NCBI RefSeq assembly: GCF_000003855.2
Contig: NW_003101669.1
Location: 1,492,795-1,556,794 of the forward strand
Length of the DNA: 64,000 bases
Origin: Blastomyces gilchristii SLH14081
Lineage: Eukaryota; Ascomycota; Eurotiomycetes; Onygenales; Ajellomycetaceae
Direction of reading: 5' to 3'
The position numbers were made by a program, and so were the translations under genes. The notes under the pieces were generated by a model. The model was given only the letters and a program-made list of their open reading frames with translations. It had not been told where the DNA came from and did no database searches. Of the stretch, positions 46,180 through 58,010 are shown in pieces; within the stretch, counting starts at the first letter, position 1; each line of letters begins with the position of its first letter.

Positions 46180-49100
46180 CTACTCTTTACTCAAAAGAAG
46201 AATAAAAAGAGAGAGTGATTATCACTGAAGTTGTATGATAATAACAGAAATCATATAATGATATAGTGATATAATAATATAGTAATATAATAATATAGTG
46301 ATATAATAATAGATATTATACAATTAACAAGAAATCACTGAAATGAATATCTTTTCTAGTTAATACAAACACTCTTCTCTGCTATCTGAACCAGAAGATA
46401 TGCAGAACCTCTCAGAGAATTTACTCAAAGTAGTAAGAAAAGCAGTTAAGATCACTGAACTGAAATCAAAGCTCTGTATATATACAAGAATTCTAAATAA
46501 AATTAAGGCCTTGTGTACACAGTGACAGACTGAGATAGAAGCTAAACAACAATTGATATTCACTGCAGATTAAGCATTCACTATGAAGAGCTTCATCAAT
46601 ACAATCATCACTATTAATAAGAATAGAGAAAACCAGGTCTTAGACCTGTAGTAGAAGATTGAATATTTACATAGATAGATAACTACACTGAATCTGAAGA
46701 TCTCATCATAATCATTTATAATCTCTTTAAAAGTATACACATCATCTGAGATCACTGTGTAGAATAAGAATTTAAACATAAGATACATTAAGTCAGAAGA
46801 TCTGCTGAAGCTATTAAGCTTTAATAGCAACTGAAAAAATGATGCTGCAATCAGCTGACTAAGTCAGATGTAATTATATTATCAGATTGAATATGAACTT
46901 ACAGACAGACAGTTAACAGAATTTTAACAAGTCTTAAAATCTGCTACATTTCTACATGAAAAAGTGAAGTTATTATGAATAACTGATGAAAAGATAAATC
47001 TTACAGACTCAGAATAATATTCATTCTTATAAATATAAAATGAGTTTTTCAAATGAATCTTACACAACTTTGAGAAGTGAATATATAAGATAAGTATTAT
47101 AAATACTTCACTGAGTGTAGATAAATGAGTAATCTTATATTATACTTCATATACTTCAGCTTACACTATCTTATATTAAATGAAGAGCTTTTAACATCTT
47201 TCTGTTTACAGATCTTCATTTATAATCTTATATCCGAGTTAAGAGCAGAATGAAAATGCTTAATCTCATAGTTAGATATAGTGAAGAAAGTATACAATAT
47301 TCTCATTGTACAGAAACAAGTGAGTCAACTGTAATAAAAAATACTGCAATCAAGTATACTTTAACAGAGAATAAGTAATCAGACTTCTATAATATAAGTT
47401 ACATATCTAAATGTGATGAATCTAGATTTGAATATCATTGTTAAAGCACTGAATTCTCTGAAAAAGAAATTCTCTAAGTGAAAATCTTAGTGTTATAAGC
47501 ATCAAGCTTGCTTCAACTGTAAATGCTAAAATCATGATATAAAAGATTGCACACAGTGTGTACAGTTAAGAGAAGTAAGAAAGTTAAAAAACTAGCAGAA
47601 TTAATGAGCTTAAAGACACTCACTGATATTCTATGAAAAGCTTTTAAAGTGAAAGAGATGTTCATATTAGATAAGTCTCTGAATTCTGTAAATATTAAGA
47701 GAAAGCAGGCTTCTGAATGAGATGCAGATGAGAATAATAAAACAGATACTTATCTCAATACCTTAGAATCTGAAATATTAATATATAAGAGATACTTGAG
47801 TAAGAATTAAGAGATGACTGTAAAAGTGTTAGCAGACACAGAAGCTTCTATATAATATATTAATAATTATATAATCTGAAGACTGAAAAAGATTCACTGA
47901 GTGAAGAATTCTCAATATATAAAATTATCTGATAATTAATATTTGATATTATCTACAAGAGTAAGAGTTCTCTTGCACTTCAGAGAATAATCTTACTACA
48001 TTTGAGTATAAGAGCTGCAGAATGTGAAATATAATCTTATTCTCAGACTTAATTGATTTCAAAGGTTCAATCTGCAGATTCAATGATGTACATGTCATAT
48101 ACAGTTAACTGATAGAAAGAAAACAGTTCATATAATTCTATCAACTGATATAAGAAGAACATTTCATATCTCTGAGATAGAAGAATTAAATCTGCTTATA
48201 TATTAATAAGTAAAGAGAATAATTTATAAGATCTTATCTGAAAGCATTCTGTATATCATACAGAACTCAAAAGCAGAGAAAATCAAGATAAAGAATATAC
48301 AGAAGAACAAGTGTATGAAGAAGCTTCTGAAGAAGTATGAGAAGATCTTTTAAACAGATCTTTTATCAGAATTACTGCTGAAATAAGAATTTGTATGTAA
48401 GATTGACACAGAGAATATGAAACCAGTCAATCAGAATGTATACTCTCTGTCATAAATGCATCTTAAAGAACAGAAGTATCAGATCACAGATCTTCTAGAA
48501 TATGATCTTATATAACTCTTATTAAGCATGTGAGACTTTTCAGTTCTATTTATGAAAAAGATAAATGAGAAGTGACAGATGTATATTAATTATTAAGTAC
48601 TTAATAAGCTTATAATCAAGAATGAATATTCACTGTCACAGATTTAATAATAGTTGAATACAGTTAAAAATATCTGATATCTATCAAAGATCAATCTTCT
48701 CTCAGAATATTAACAGATCTGTGTAAATAAACTGTCAGTACTGAGAACTGTATTTAATATATAATAAGAGAAGTTCAAATTCCTGATAATATCATTCAAT
48801 CTGATAAATATATCTGTTATCTTTTACACAATGATGAATACAATTCTTTATAAACAGAATAAAATCTTATATCTTATATATCTTGATAATATTCTAGTCT
48901 TTTCAAACTCATATAATAAATATCTGAAGTATCTTAATAAAGTGCTTATAACTCTGGCAGAGTATAAGCTCTATATTAAATCAACAAAGTGTGTGTTTGA
49001 AATAGAAGAGTTGAAGTTTATAGAATATATAGTAAGTGATGACTGTATACATCTCATTCTGAAGAAATTGAATATTATAGTAAATTGATCACAGCTGAGA

Positions 49101-51500
49101 AACATACATCATATATAATAGTTTCTTAAGTCAGTCTCATATTATCACAGATTTATCAAGAATTTCACATGAATATCTGTATCACTCTTAGATCTCTTAA
49201 GAGAAATAGATACAAATCTGTGAAAGAAGAAGTTTCATTTAATTATCTGAAATACTGTGTATGAAGAGGCTTTTCTCACACTGAGAAAATATATAATAAC
49301 ATTTTCAGTGTTTATTCAATCAGATTGTGATAAATCTTTCTATATTAAGACAGATATATCTGAATGAGCTATCAGAGACACTTTTCTATAAATAAGTAAG
49401 AATGACAAGCTGCATCTGATAGTATATGATGATAGAAAACTATCAGATACTGAGCTCAATTACTCAGTATATAAAAAGAAATTGCTAGTGATTAAACACA
49501 TACTGATGTTGTGAAATAGATATATTGATAACAGATATACAATAACAGTGATTATGAATTATAAAAGTCTCATCTATCTATAATTAATAATAAAATCTTT
49601 TAAATACTTAGTATGTTGAATCTCAGAGTTTTAAGTATATAATCTTAATATTAAATACTGAAAGAGATCAGACACTGTGATATCTGATATAATCAGTTAC
49701 AGACTTAATTTCATAAGTGAGAATTCTGTGAATCAGATATAAGAGAAGTTTGTATTAAATATACTGAGAAAATGTAAGAAATCAGAATAAGTGAATACAA
49801 TAATCTCTCACTTGAAGAATGATAAGATATCAGATGATAAATATTTTATAAAAGTAGTAGAAGAGATACTTCTGAACTTCAAGCTGAGAAAATTGAAAAA
49901 TAATATTATGCTTTATCACAATCTAGAATACATGAAAGCTCTCTATCTAGAATATTTATTTAGATGTGACTTGATAACTTACATGTACAAGGAATTCAGT
50001 CACTTAGAAAGCTCTGAACTCATGAATATACTCAAATCAAGAGTGTACTGACTAAGCATAACTGAGAATATTCAGATATACACTCATGAGTGTCTGAATT
50101 ATCAGATTGTAAAAGAATCTAAGAAAGAATTAGAATATAAGAAAGTGTAATATCAGATGAAATGTATAATACAACTGTTCAAATAATGAAAGATGAATCT
50201 CATAGACATACTGCTATAAATATCAAATGAAAATTGATAAATAATCACTGCTATTGATTACACTACTAACTGATCAGTTATGAAAGTAGTTTCAGAGATA
50301 ATAGAGAAGATGATGATGAAGTTTCTATATAATGAGATCTATGTCAACTATGAAATACTGTGTAAGATTCTAACTAATAACAGTGCAAATCTTGTAGAAG
50401 AAGTAGTGAGACATTTCATGAGTCAGTTACAGACAAGACATTGTAGAACAACATTATATTATTCACAGATAAATAAGAAGATAAAACACTTGAATGAAAT
50501 CTTGAATAATATACTGATGAAATATCTAGTGAGTAAGCTGATGTAATTATGAGATGAATATCTCAGTCAGGCACTATTAGTTACACAAATTCAGTAGTAT
50601 ACAGTCTTCAAGTGTTCATTATTCTATCTGTTGTATGAATTGCATTCATGCATTCTGAAGAATGCTTTGAAAAAAGTGAGAGAGAGAACAGCAGTTGCAG
50701 ATGCATCAGTTGTAGATACAGTAGAAACAATAGTTGTAAATGCAACAGTTGTGAACACAGCAGTTGTAGACACAGAATCAAGATTGAAAGAGATCAGCCA
50801 CACACATGCAAAAGCTAATGAGTTACTTCTGAATCAAGCAATTCAATTAAAAAGAATACAAGACTTACTAGTTAAGAAATCAAGTCTTAAGATGAAAATA
50901 TGAGTTCTTATATACAATGAAAGCTCTGAGAAGTTTCAATCTAGATAGTTTAAGTTATATAAAATACTCAAATCACATTCTCTGAGAATATATACATTGA
51001 AAGAATCAGAGAGACAGATCTTATACAACTTAATAAATGATTCATATCTTATAGAAGTAAAGATATAAGACTTAAACAGATTATAATTATCTACAGCACT
51101 ATTATCAGTATTGAAAAAGAAGAAGCTTATAATTAAAAAGTCTCATAAAGTAAGAGAAATCATAGATACTTATAAATTAGATGATCTCACTTATTCTGAT
51201 CTTTTCACAATTATAAGAAAAGAATGAAAAGAAATGAAGAAATCAGATGAATATCATACTTTAATAAGTGATAAGACTGTAGCTGATTGTATGATAATAT
51301 ACTGCAGATAGCAGATATAATACAGTAAAGAGTAGTCTCAGAGTAGCAGACTTATATATAAGTCAGATTACAGAAGAAAAAGAAACTCAGAGTTAAATTT
51401 AACTGTTTACATCAGTTCAATTATGAAGATAATAGAGGATAAAGTATCTGAAACATCCATGAATATATGAGACTAAGTTATCTCAATCTCTGAGAATGCT
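46180..51500 (+). pseudogene. gag-pol of element B, degenerate
   Basis: Zinc knuckle CFNCKC.NHDIKDC at about 47506-47550 (C-x2-C-x4-H-x4-C complete). RT catalytic box YLDNILVFSN at about 48880-48910 (second Asp changed to Asn by G-to-A). RNase H at about 49320-49510 (KTDTSE, then ELNYSVYKKK). Integrase finger at about 49975-50115 (YKEFSH...CLNYQ, one Cys changed to Tyr) and core at about 50360-50530 (NSANLVEEVVRHFMSQL, HLNEILNNILMKYL). Stops occur mainly at expected Trp and Gln codons. Boundaries are approximate. Confidence 0.77.
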
Positions 51501-51711
51501 CAGAGATTGAGTAAGATTAGTTTTGATAGACTGTTCACTGTAGTGATCTGAGTAAGTAAAGAGAGACAGTATAATATGCAAGACAGAATTATAAAAGATA
51601 GAAGCTGTTAAACCTAGTCACTGAATACTGTATTATATAGAGATTATGTAAGAGTAGTGACTAACAGACAAAGAAAAAGTGTAAGAAAAGAGAAGAAAAA
51701 ATGAATTAATT

Positions 51712-51900
51712 GTCACGCTTCTGACCGTGTCAAGGCCCCGCTGCGGTTCTACACGGCCCATCACTTTCATGCGGATGATTCCATTCATCCCGCAGGCTGT
51801 TTGAACCGATTTCCAACCACTCTATGACATCATTCAGATATATCATAGAAAGATCCGATTGATGAATATAAGAACCTCACTTTTATACAAGGTCAGCAGA
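51712..51900 (+). repeat. Start of the 5' LTR of element E, little mutated
   Basis: Contains GG, CC and CpG words (AAGGCCCCGCTGCGG, ACACGGCCC) and a TATA-like GAATATAAGAACC near 51864. Composition turns AT-rich after about 51900. Called an LTR from its TGTCACG start and its position before gag; no second copy is available. Confidence 0.45.
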
Positions 51901-52384
51901 TTACTCTTTCTTAGTAATAAGACACTACTAAGGTATCACTTCAGCTATTCTTACTGTGAAATGAGAGAAGAGTATTCACTCATTATCTATATAGAATAGC
52001 TAGATGCTAGCTTCTCATTAAAAAAGTCAGTGATTTATTTTTCTCAGACTGAAATATATACAAGAGTTACTGTGTTTCTTATACAATCTTCTTAGTATAC
52101 TAAGTATTATATCTGTGATATTCTTATAATAATTCTGTAATCTACAAGCTCACTATTTAAGCAAGATAGTCAAGCTCACTTATACAGCTTCTTAACAACT
52201 ATCTCTATATAATATCACTGACTAGTCACTGCTTCAGTTTTATCATGTTATAATTTGAATCACTCAATCTGATTACAAGTTTGAATCAGTCAAGCTCTAT
52301 TAATAAATTAATATAATCTTATACACTCATGCTGAAACTGATCTGATCTCACTCTCTGAGAGAAACTCTACATTATTCTCTAGA

Positions 52385-55300
52385 GTGTGTACATCTCTAT
52401 TTCAGCAGGAATTCAAGATTTCTAAATCTGCTGTATACTTTGATATAAGTTCTTTAACTGCTCTATCACTGCTGCAGTCTCTACACATCTACATCTATTA
52501 TAAAGATAGAGAGATTAAGATTAAAAATTCTCTGAGATATAAGAGAAACATATTGTCTGAATTTCACAGCTTTATCTGTATTCTTGAACAGAAATTCTGT
52601 CTTAATCTGAGTTAGTATAATACTCACAAGATATAAGTAATATATACTGTCAATCTTCTTGAAGATATCTCTGTAACTACTTAAATTATTAAGAAGAGAG
52701 AGCTTGAGTATACTGATACTATAATAACTTGAAAAGAATTCAAGAACTTTCTACTGAATTAAATCAAAGATTATTATAACTGCAGCTTCATAGTAATACA
52801 GCAGTTCAACTTATTACATTAATAAGATAATAAGAATTCTTCTGATTTTAATACAAGATTTGAAGAATATTGAGAGAAATTAACTGATAATTTAAATCAA
52901 TTAAAAATACAGCTTTATCTCACAAAGCTGACTTATAAAATGTGAATAATGATATTATAGTATCAGAGTTCATTAATTAATTATACTGAGCTTATTAATC
53001 TGACTTCTTGAATCTATTTAAATAATCAATTCTCTGAGAAAAAGATTAATAAGATCTCTTCTAAGTAATCAATGATAGAATCTAAATAACACTGTGATAA
53101 CTTCAGTATAGAAAAAGTAAAGAAGAATTTCAAGTATTCTGATTCTTCACTCACTGTAAAGAAATGTTAAAAAAGATTTAATAAAGATCTCTATTTTAAC
53201 TGTGAAGTTAATAATCACTATATCAGTGATTATAAGAAGTCAAAGAAGAGAAGAAACTAAGAAAATATCTTCTTAAAGTTAACTCCTCTTCTAACAAATA
53301 TATTCATGAAAGATAAAGAAGAGAAAGAAATAAAGAATTGATAATTCTTATATCTCTGAGTTTATATTATAATCATAATATATACTCTGAATAAGAAGAT
53401 ATCAGTGAGATATCTACTCAACTCTGAAGTGAATATTAACTTCATATTCTATTTCTTTTCTTTGATAAAGAATTGAAAGAAGATAGATCTGTTAAATTAT
53501 ATGAAATTTACTGATAAAATAAAATATCATTATTTTAATATAATTTAAGTAAAGTGTGTGATTATAGACTTAGAAGAAATCTTTAAGAAGAGCAGTTTAC
53601 TTCTTTATACAGTTAATATTATAGATAAGAATATCATTCTAGATCTTCTATAATTGAGAGAAAATAATTCTCTTATTAACTGAGTCACTCAGATGTGATA
53701 GTACTATCTCACTAATAAAGAGACAGTAATAGAGAAATCTGAAGAGTTTTATCAGAAGAATCTTAAGAAAAAGATAGAGTTAATATACTGTATAGTAGAT
53801 AATTGAGACTTGAGAATAGATAAAGAAGTCATCACTCTCACTGTAAGATTAACAGCAGTATTTATTATTAAAGATAGATGTATATAATATCTCTTTACAG
53901 ATTATAAGAATATCTTTTTGAAAAGAGAAGTAGTGAAGTTTTCTGATATTAAGATATAATATAAGATTCATCTTAAAGACAGTGTAACAGCACTGTACAG
54001 ATCTCTTTATAACTTATCTATAAAGAAATTAAATATTCTGTATAAATATCTTGAGAAAGCACAATTAAAGAACTGAATATACTTATCAAAGAGTCTGACA
54101 GAGATGTCTATACTCTTTGTACTTAAGAAGAACAGTAGACTACATCTATGCATAGACTACAGAGGTCTTAATAAGATGATGATTAAGAATTACTATTTAT
54201 TACTGTTAATTAATAAGATAATTAATTGATTATCTGAAGCAAAGATATTTATAAAGATTGATATGCAGAATATCTATTATAGAATCAGAGTTAATAAAGA
54301 TAATATTTGAAAAATGACTTTTTATATCAAGTACAGTAATTTTAAATATCTTGTTTTATCTTTTAATTTTTATAATGCTTCAGTCATCTTTCAGATCTAT
54401 ATAAATAAGATACTGTAAGACCTTGTCAATATCTTCTGTATAGTATACTTAGATAACATTCTAATCTTCTTAAAAATAGAGAAAAAACATAATACTCATA
54501 TTTGAGAAGTATTAAGTTACTTGAGACAGTATTAACTCTATATAAACACTGAAAAATGCTTATTCTACATACATAAGATTGATTTCTTAGATTATATTAT
54601 TAAAATGAATAACATTTCAATGAATAGAAGTCAGGTCTTCATTATCAAGAACTGATCAGTGTTGTAAATATACTGTAAGATACAGATGTTTCTGAAATTT
54701 ACAAACTTCTACAGATAATTCATCTATATATATTTACAGATTACTGTCTCTCTTGCAGATATATTAAAGAGAAGTGTGAAAGACAGAAAAACAGAATTAT
54801 TTATTCTCACTCAAGATATTATGCAGATATTTGTAGAATTAAAACAGACTTTTACAGATATTATAATACTGAATCACTTTAACTCTGACTTACTCAGTCA
54901 GTATAAGACTGATATATTCAGAAATAAGATCTGTGAAATCTTTTCACAGTTAACACTGAAGATCTTTCAATATTGAAAGAATTAGAGAATAATTATTTCT
55001 GAGAATATAAATAATGAAATGTCTGTGAGAGAAGACTTTTTTACAGAGTTTATAAGATACTGTGAATAGAGATCAGTGATCTTCTTCTTCAAGAAGTTAT
55101 CACTTATATAGAGAAGATATAATATTCATGATTAAGAAATGTTAGTAATTATTAAATTCTTTAAGATCTGACAACATTATCTTCAGAGTAATAAGTACTC
55201 AGTGCAAGTTCTCACTGATTATACAAATCTGTATTACTTCTTGACAATAAAGAGCTTGATAGAATATTAAGTCAGATGAGTAGAGCTACTTTCAGAGTAT

Positions 55301-57180
55301 GATTTCTATATCTGATACTGTTCAGATCAGCTTAATCTCATTAATATACTATCTAAATAGTCTGATTATAATATTATTAATACAGAGAAGAATTCTATAA
55401 AAGAATCTCTATTATTACTATAGAAGAAGCTGACTGCAGAGAATTAAGATTCTCTAAAGCTCAGAAACAGCACTGATAAGACAGCTGCATAACTCAGTAT
55501 AGAAGATGAAAGAAAACTCAGATTCTCACAGAGAATTAATAGTAAAGATTATAAGCTTCTCATATTATATCTTACTATTATTGAATTGATAAAGAATAAA
55601 ACAGTCTATAATCTTTCAATTCAACTACTTTTAAAATTTATTAATAAGTTATAGAAGAGAGACATCTCTACTACAGCTTGAATTCAGAAGTTGAAGAAGA
55701 AAGAATTTAGTTTAAACTTGAAAGAGATAGACTCTGAGCAGAACAGTGCTGCTAAGAAATCAAGTTACTGATAATTAAAAGAATATGAATTTCTACTGCT
55801 GAATAGTTCAGTCTTTGTCTCTCATAGTAGAACAGTGTATCAGAAGTTATTGAGAATTTATTATAATAATTCTTATACAGAACACTTCAGATTAGAGAAG
55901 ACTAAGAAACTTCTAAAATGTAAATATATTTAAAACAAGCTTTAGACAGATATCAAAGAGTATATTAAGACTTATAATATCTATTAAAAAATAAAGATTC
56001 TGCAGTATAAGTAATACAGTGAGTTGATATTACTATCTGTCTCAAAGAGTCTATGATAGAATCTATCAATGAATTTCATAGTTAATCTACTGAAGTCAAT
56101 AAGAGTTAAAGAATATGACTTAATTTTAATTATTATTAATTATTTTATAAAGATGATAAAATATATCTCTATTTATAAAAAGATTAAAGTCTCTGAATTG
56201 ATAGATCTGTTTTTAAATATTATTATTTATAATCACAGTACTCTGAAATTATTAATAACAGATTGAGAATCTCTCTTCATCAGCAAATACTGATTAACTT
56301 TTTATCATTATCTTATAATAAAATGTCTTCTCAGTACTATATTTCATTCACAGACAGATGATCAGACTGAATATTAGAATCAGACACTAGAACAGTATCT
56401 TTAAGTATTCTATTTATATTATCAGAATAATTGACTCAAACATCTTCTAATCACTGAATTCATATATAATAATACAAAGAATATAATCTTAAAGATATCT
56501 TCTTTCTATACTTATTATAAATATAATTCTTCATTATTCAGTAATATTATGAATAATACTTTAAAGAAGAGAATAGATAGTCAGAATATTGAATAGATAC
56601 AGAGAACAGAGTATTTCTCAGTATTAGAAGTAAAAGTGAGATTAAAACTTTTGAATAAAATTCATAAGAAGATGATAAAAAGTATTCATTATATTCAGAA
56701 GTGATAGATAGAATACTATAATTAAAAACATCTTTCAATGAAGTTCTTGATAGAGAATCAAGTATTACTTTCAGTAAAGAATATCAAGATAATAAGACTG
56801 TGTAAGAAGCTCAGTAAGTGATAACTAGAATCTTTTTCAGTAACAAGAGTGATAAGTAAGCAGATATATAAGTTGAAATTACTCTCAGAATTGAAATCAA
56901 TTCATTCTGTTTTTCACATTTTCTATTTAAAACTCTATAAGCAATGCTCTGAGATGAAGTTATCTCAGTCAGATAGTATCAAGATTAAGAGTAATACTGA
57001 ATATCTTATGAAGAAAATATTAGATAAGTGAATATATTACAGTAAGCTTCAATATCTTATTAAATAAGAAGTGAAAACTGTTTGAGTATTTGAAAAATGC
57101 TGAGAAAGAGATTATAAGCTATAAGATAGCTAGTAGAGATTACTCTGTTACACATCAGAGATATTGAGTAAGAAATACTA
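52385..57180 (+). pseudogene. gag-pol of element E, degenerate
   Basis: Gag around 52385-53280 with a mutated zinc knuckle LYFNCEVNNHYISDY (outer Cys residues read Tyr; about 53190-53235). RT at about 54110-54480: LHLCIDYRGLNKM, then the catalytic box YLDNILIF (YLDD with G-to-A). RNase H from about 54780 (FVELKQTFTDIIILNHFN). Integrase finger at about 55870-56000 (EHFRLEKTKKLL...YNIY, Cys changed) and core from about 56069 (IINYFIKMIKYISIYK, LLITD). Chromodomain relic at about 57000-57115 (EYLMKKILDK...LQYLIK). The last feature places it among chromoviruses. Confidence 0.75.
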
Positions 57181-57569
57181 CTTAAAACTTCTTATTTTTC
57201 TCAAAGAATTTTTTAGAGATAATCTTGTAATAATGAGTTAGTGTTTTATAAACTCTGTAACACTCTTCTTCTATTTTCTCTCAAAGAATTTTTAGAAGTT
57301 TAATAAGACTATATAAGTATAAAATTCCTGAAGCAGTTAATAAGAAAAGAAAGAAATATTTGAAATTAACAAAGATTAATATTATCAATTCACAGATCAC
57401 TGCTATTCTAATAGAGCTGCAGCTCACTGAAAAAGTAAAAAGAGAGACTAGAGTCTACTTATCAATAATTATATTCTTATCAAACTCATTCTTCACTGTT
57501 GAAGTCTTCAGCACTGATATCTTTATCTGTTAAGAAGTTAACACTGTGACACTGCAGAGAAGTATACTG
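57181..57569. other. 3' end of element E, unresolved
   Basis: AT-rich sequence after the chromodomain with two similar CTCAAAGAATTTTT segments (about 57194 and 57281) and a coding-like plus-strand frame around 57330-57530 of unknown nature. The 3' LTR should be here but was not recognised. Confidence 0.35.
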
Positions 57570-57588
57570 TATTATTATTATTATTATT
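57570..57588 (-). repeat. (AAT)n tail of the LINE
   Basis: Plus strand TATTATTATT..., i.e. an AATAAT tail at the LINE's 3' end. The SINE at 29159 ends in the same triplet repeat, in both cases directly after AGAAT. Confidence 0.7.
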
Positions 57589-58010
57589 CTTCAATTATAG
57601 ATGTATGCAGTCAGAGACTATGACATCTACCTGAGAACTTTAGTTCTCAGGGTTTTTTCTATGTCTGTAAAGTTAACTATTATACATTCATCAATTTCAG
57701 ATATGCAAAATTAGAAAATTCCAGCCCAGAATACAAAAACTGTTTACAAATTGCAGTGTTTTAACATCTTTTAATACTTTGAAACCATTTGACAATATCA
57801 TGACAAAAGAAAAGAGAAAAAGAACACAGTCTCAAAGATAGACACATTAAATAAATAGATAGAAAGAAATTGAAAGAAAAAGATAAAGAAAAAGATAGAG
57901 TAAAGAGAGACTATAACAAAACAAATTATTAAAAGAGAGTGTATAGCTGTTTTAACAGACTATATCTGATTAATTTCCTCCTCTTCATACTCAGATAATT
58001 CTGAATTTAG
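57589..58010 (-). other. LINE 3' untranslated region
   Basis: About 420 bp between the ORF2 stop and the tail. It includes an inverted repeat CCTGAGAACT/AGTTCTCAGG (about 57632-57651), which would form a short hairpin in the RNA. No coding frame. Confidence 0.55.

Larger units (their letters stand above)
45746..51711 (+). mobile_element. Ty3/Gypsy element B, sister of A, 3' end cut by element E
   Basis: It starts with a 167-bp LTR and aligns with element A from its 5' LTR to the end of pol (A about 18590). The 506-bp insert of A is absent, so B shows the empty site. The sequence changes abruptly at 51712, where element E begins; no 3' LTR and no antisense-gene region of B is found in the window. 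Inserted in the integrase of element C. Confidence 0.82.
51712..57569 (+). mobile_element. Chromovirus-like Ty3/Gypsy element E
   Basis: It begins TGTCACGCTTCTGACCGTGTC, a typical LTR start, directly after the broken end of element B. Gag, protease, RT, RNase H, integrase and a C-terminal chromodomain relic follow on the plus strand. The 3' LTR could not be found; E seems to be ended by the LINE whose tail starts at 57570. The 5' LTR's right end is also not resolved. The first ~190 bp are GC-normal while everything after is AT-rich. Confidence 0.65.

Noticed and set aside
57181..57569. 3' LTR of element E
   Set aside because: No segment with the TGTCACG start or a plausible mutated version was found.
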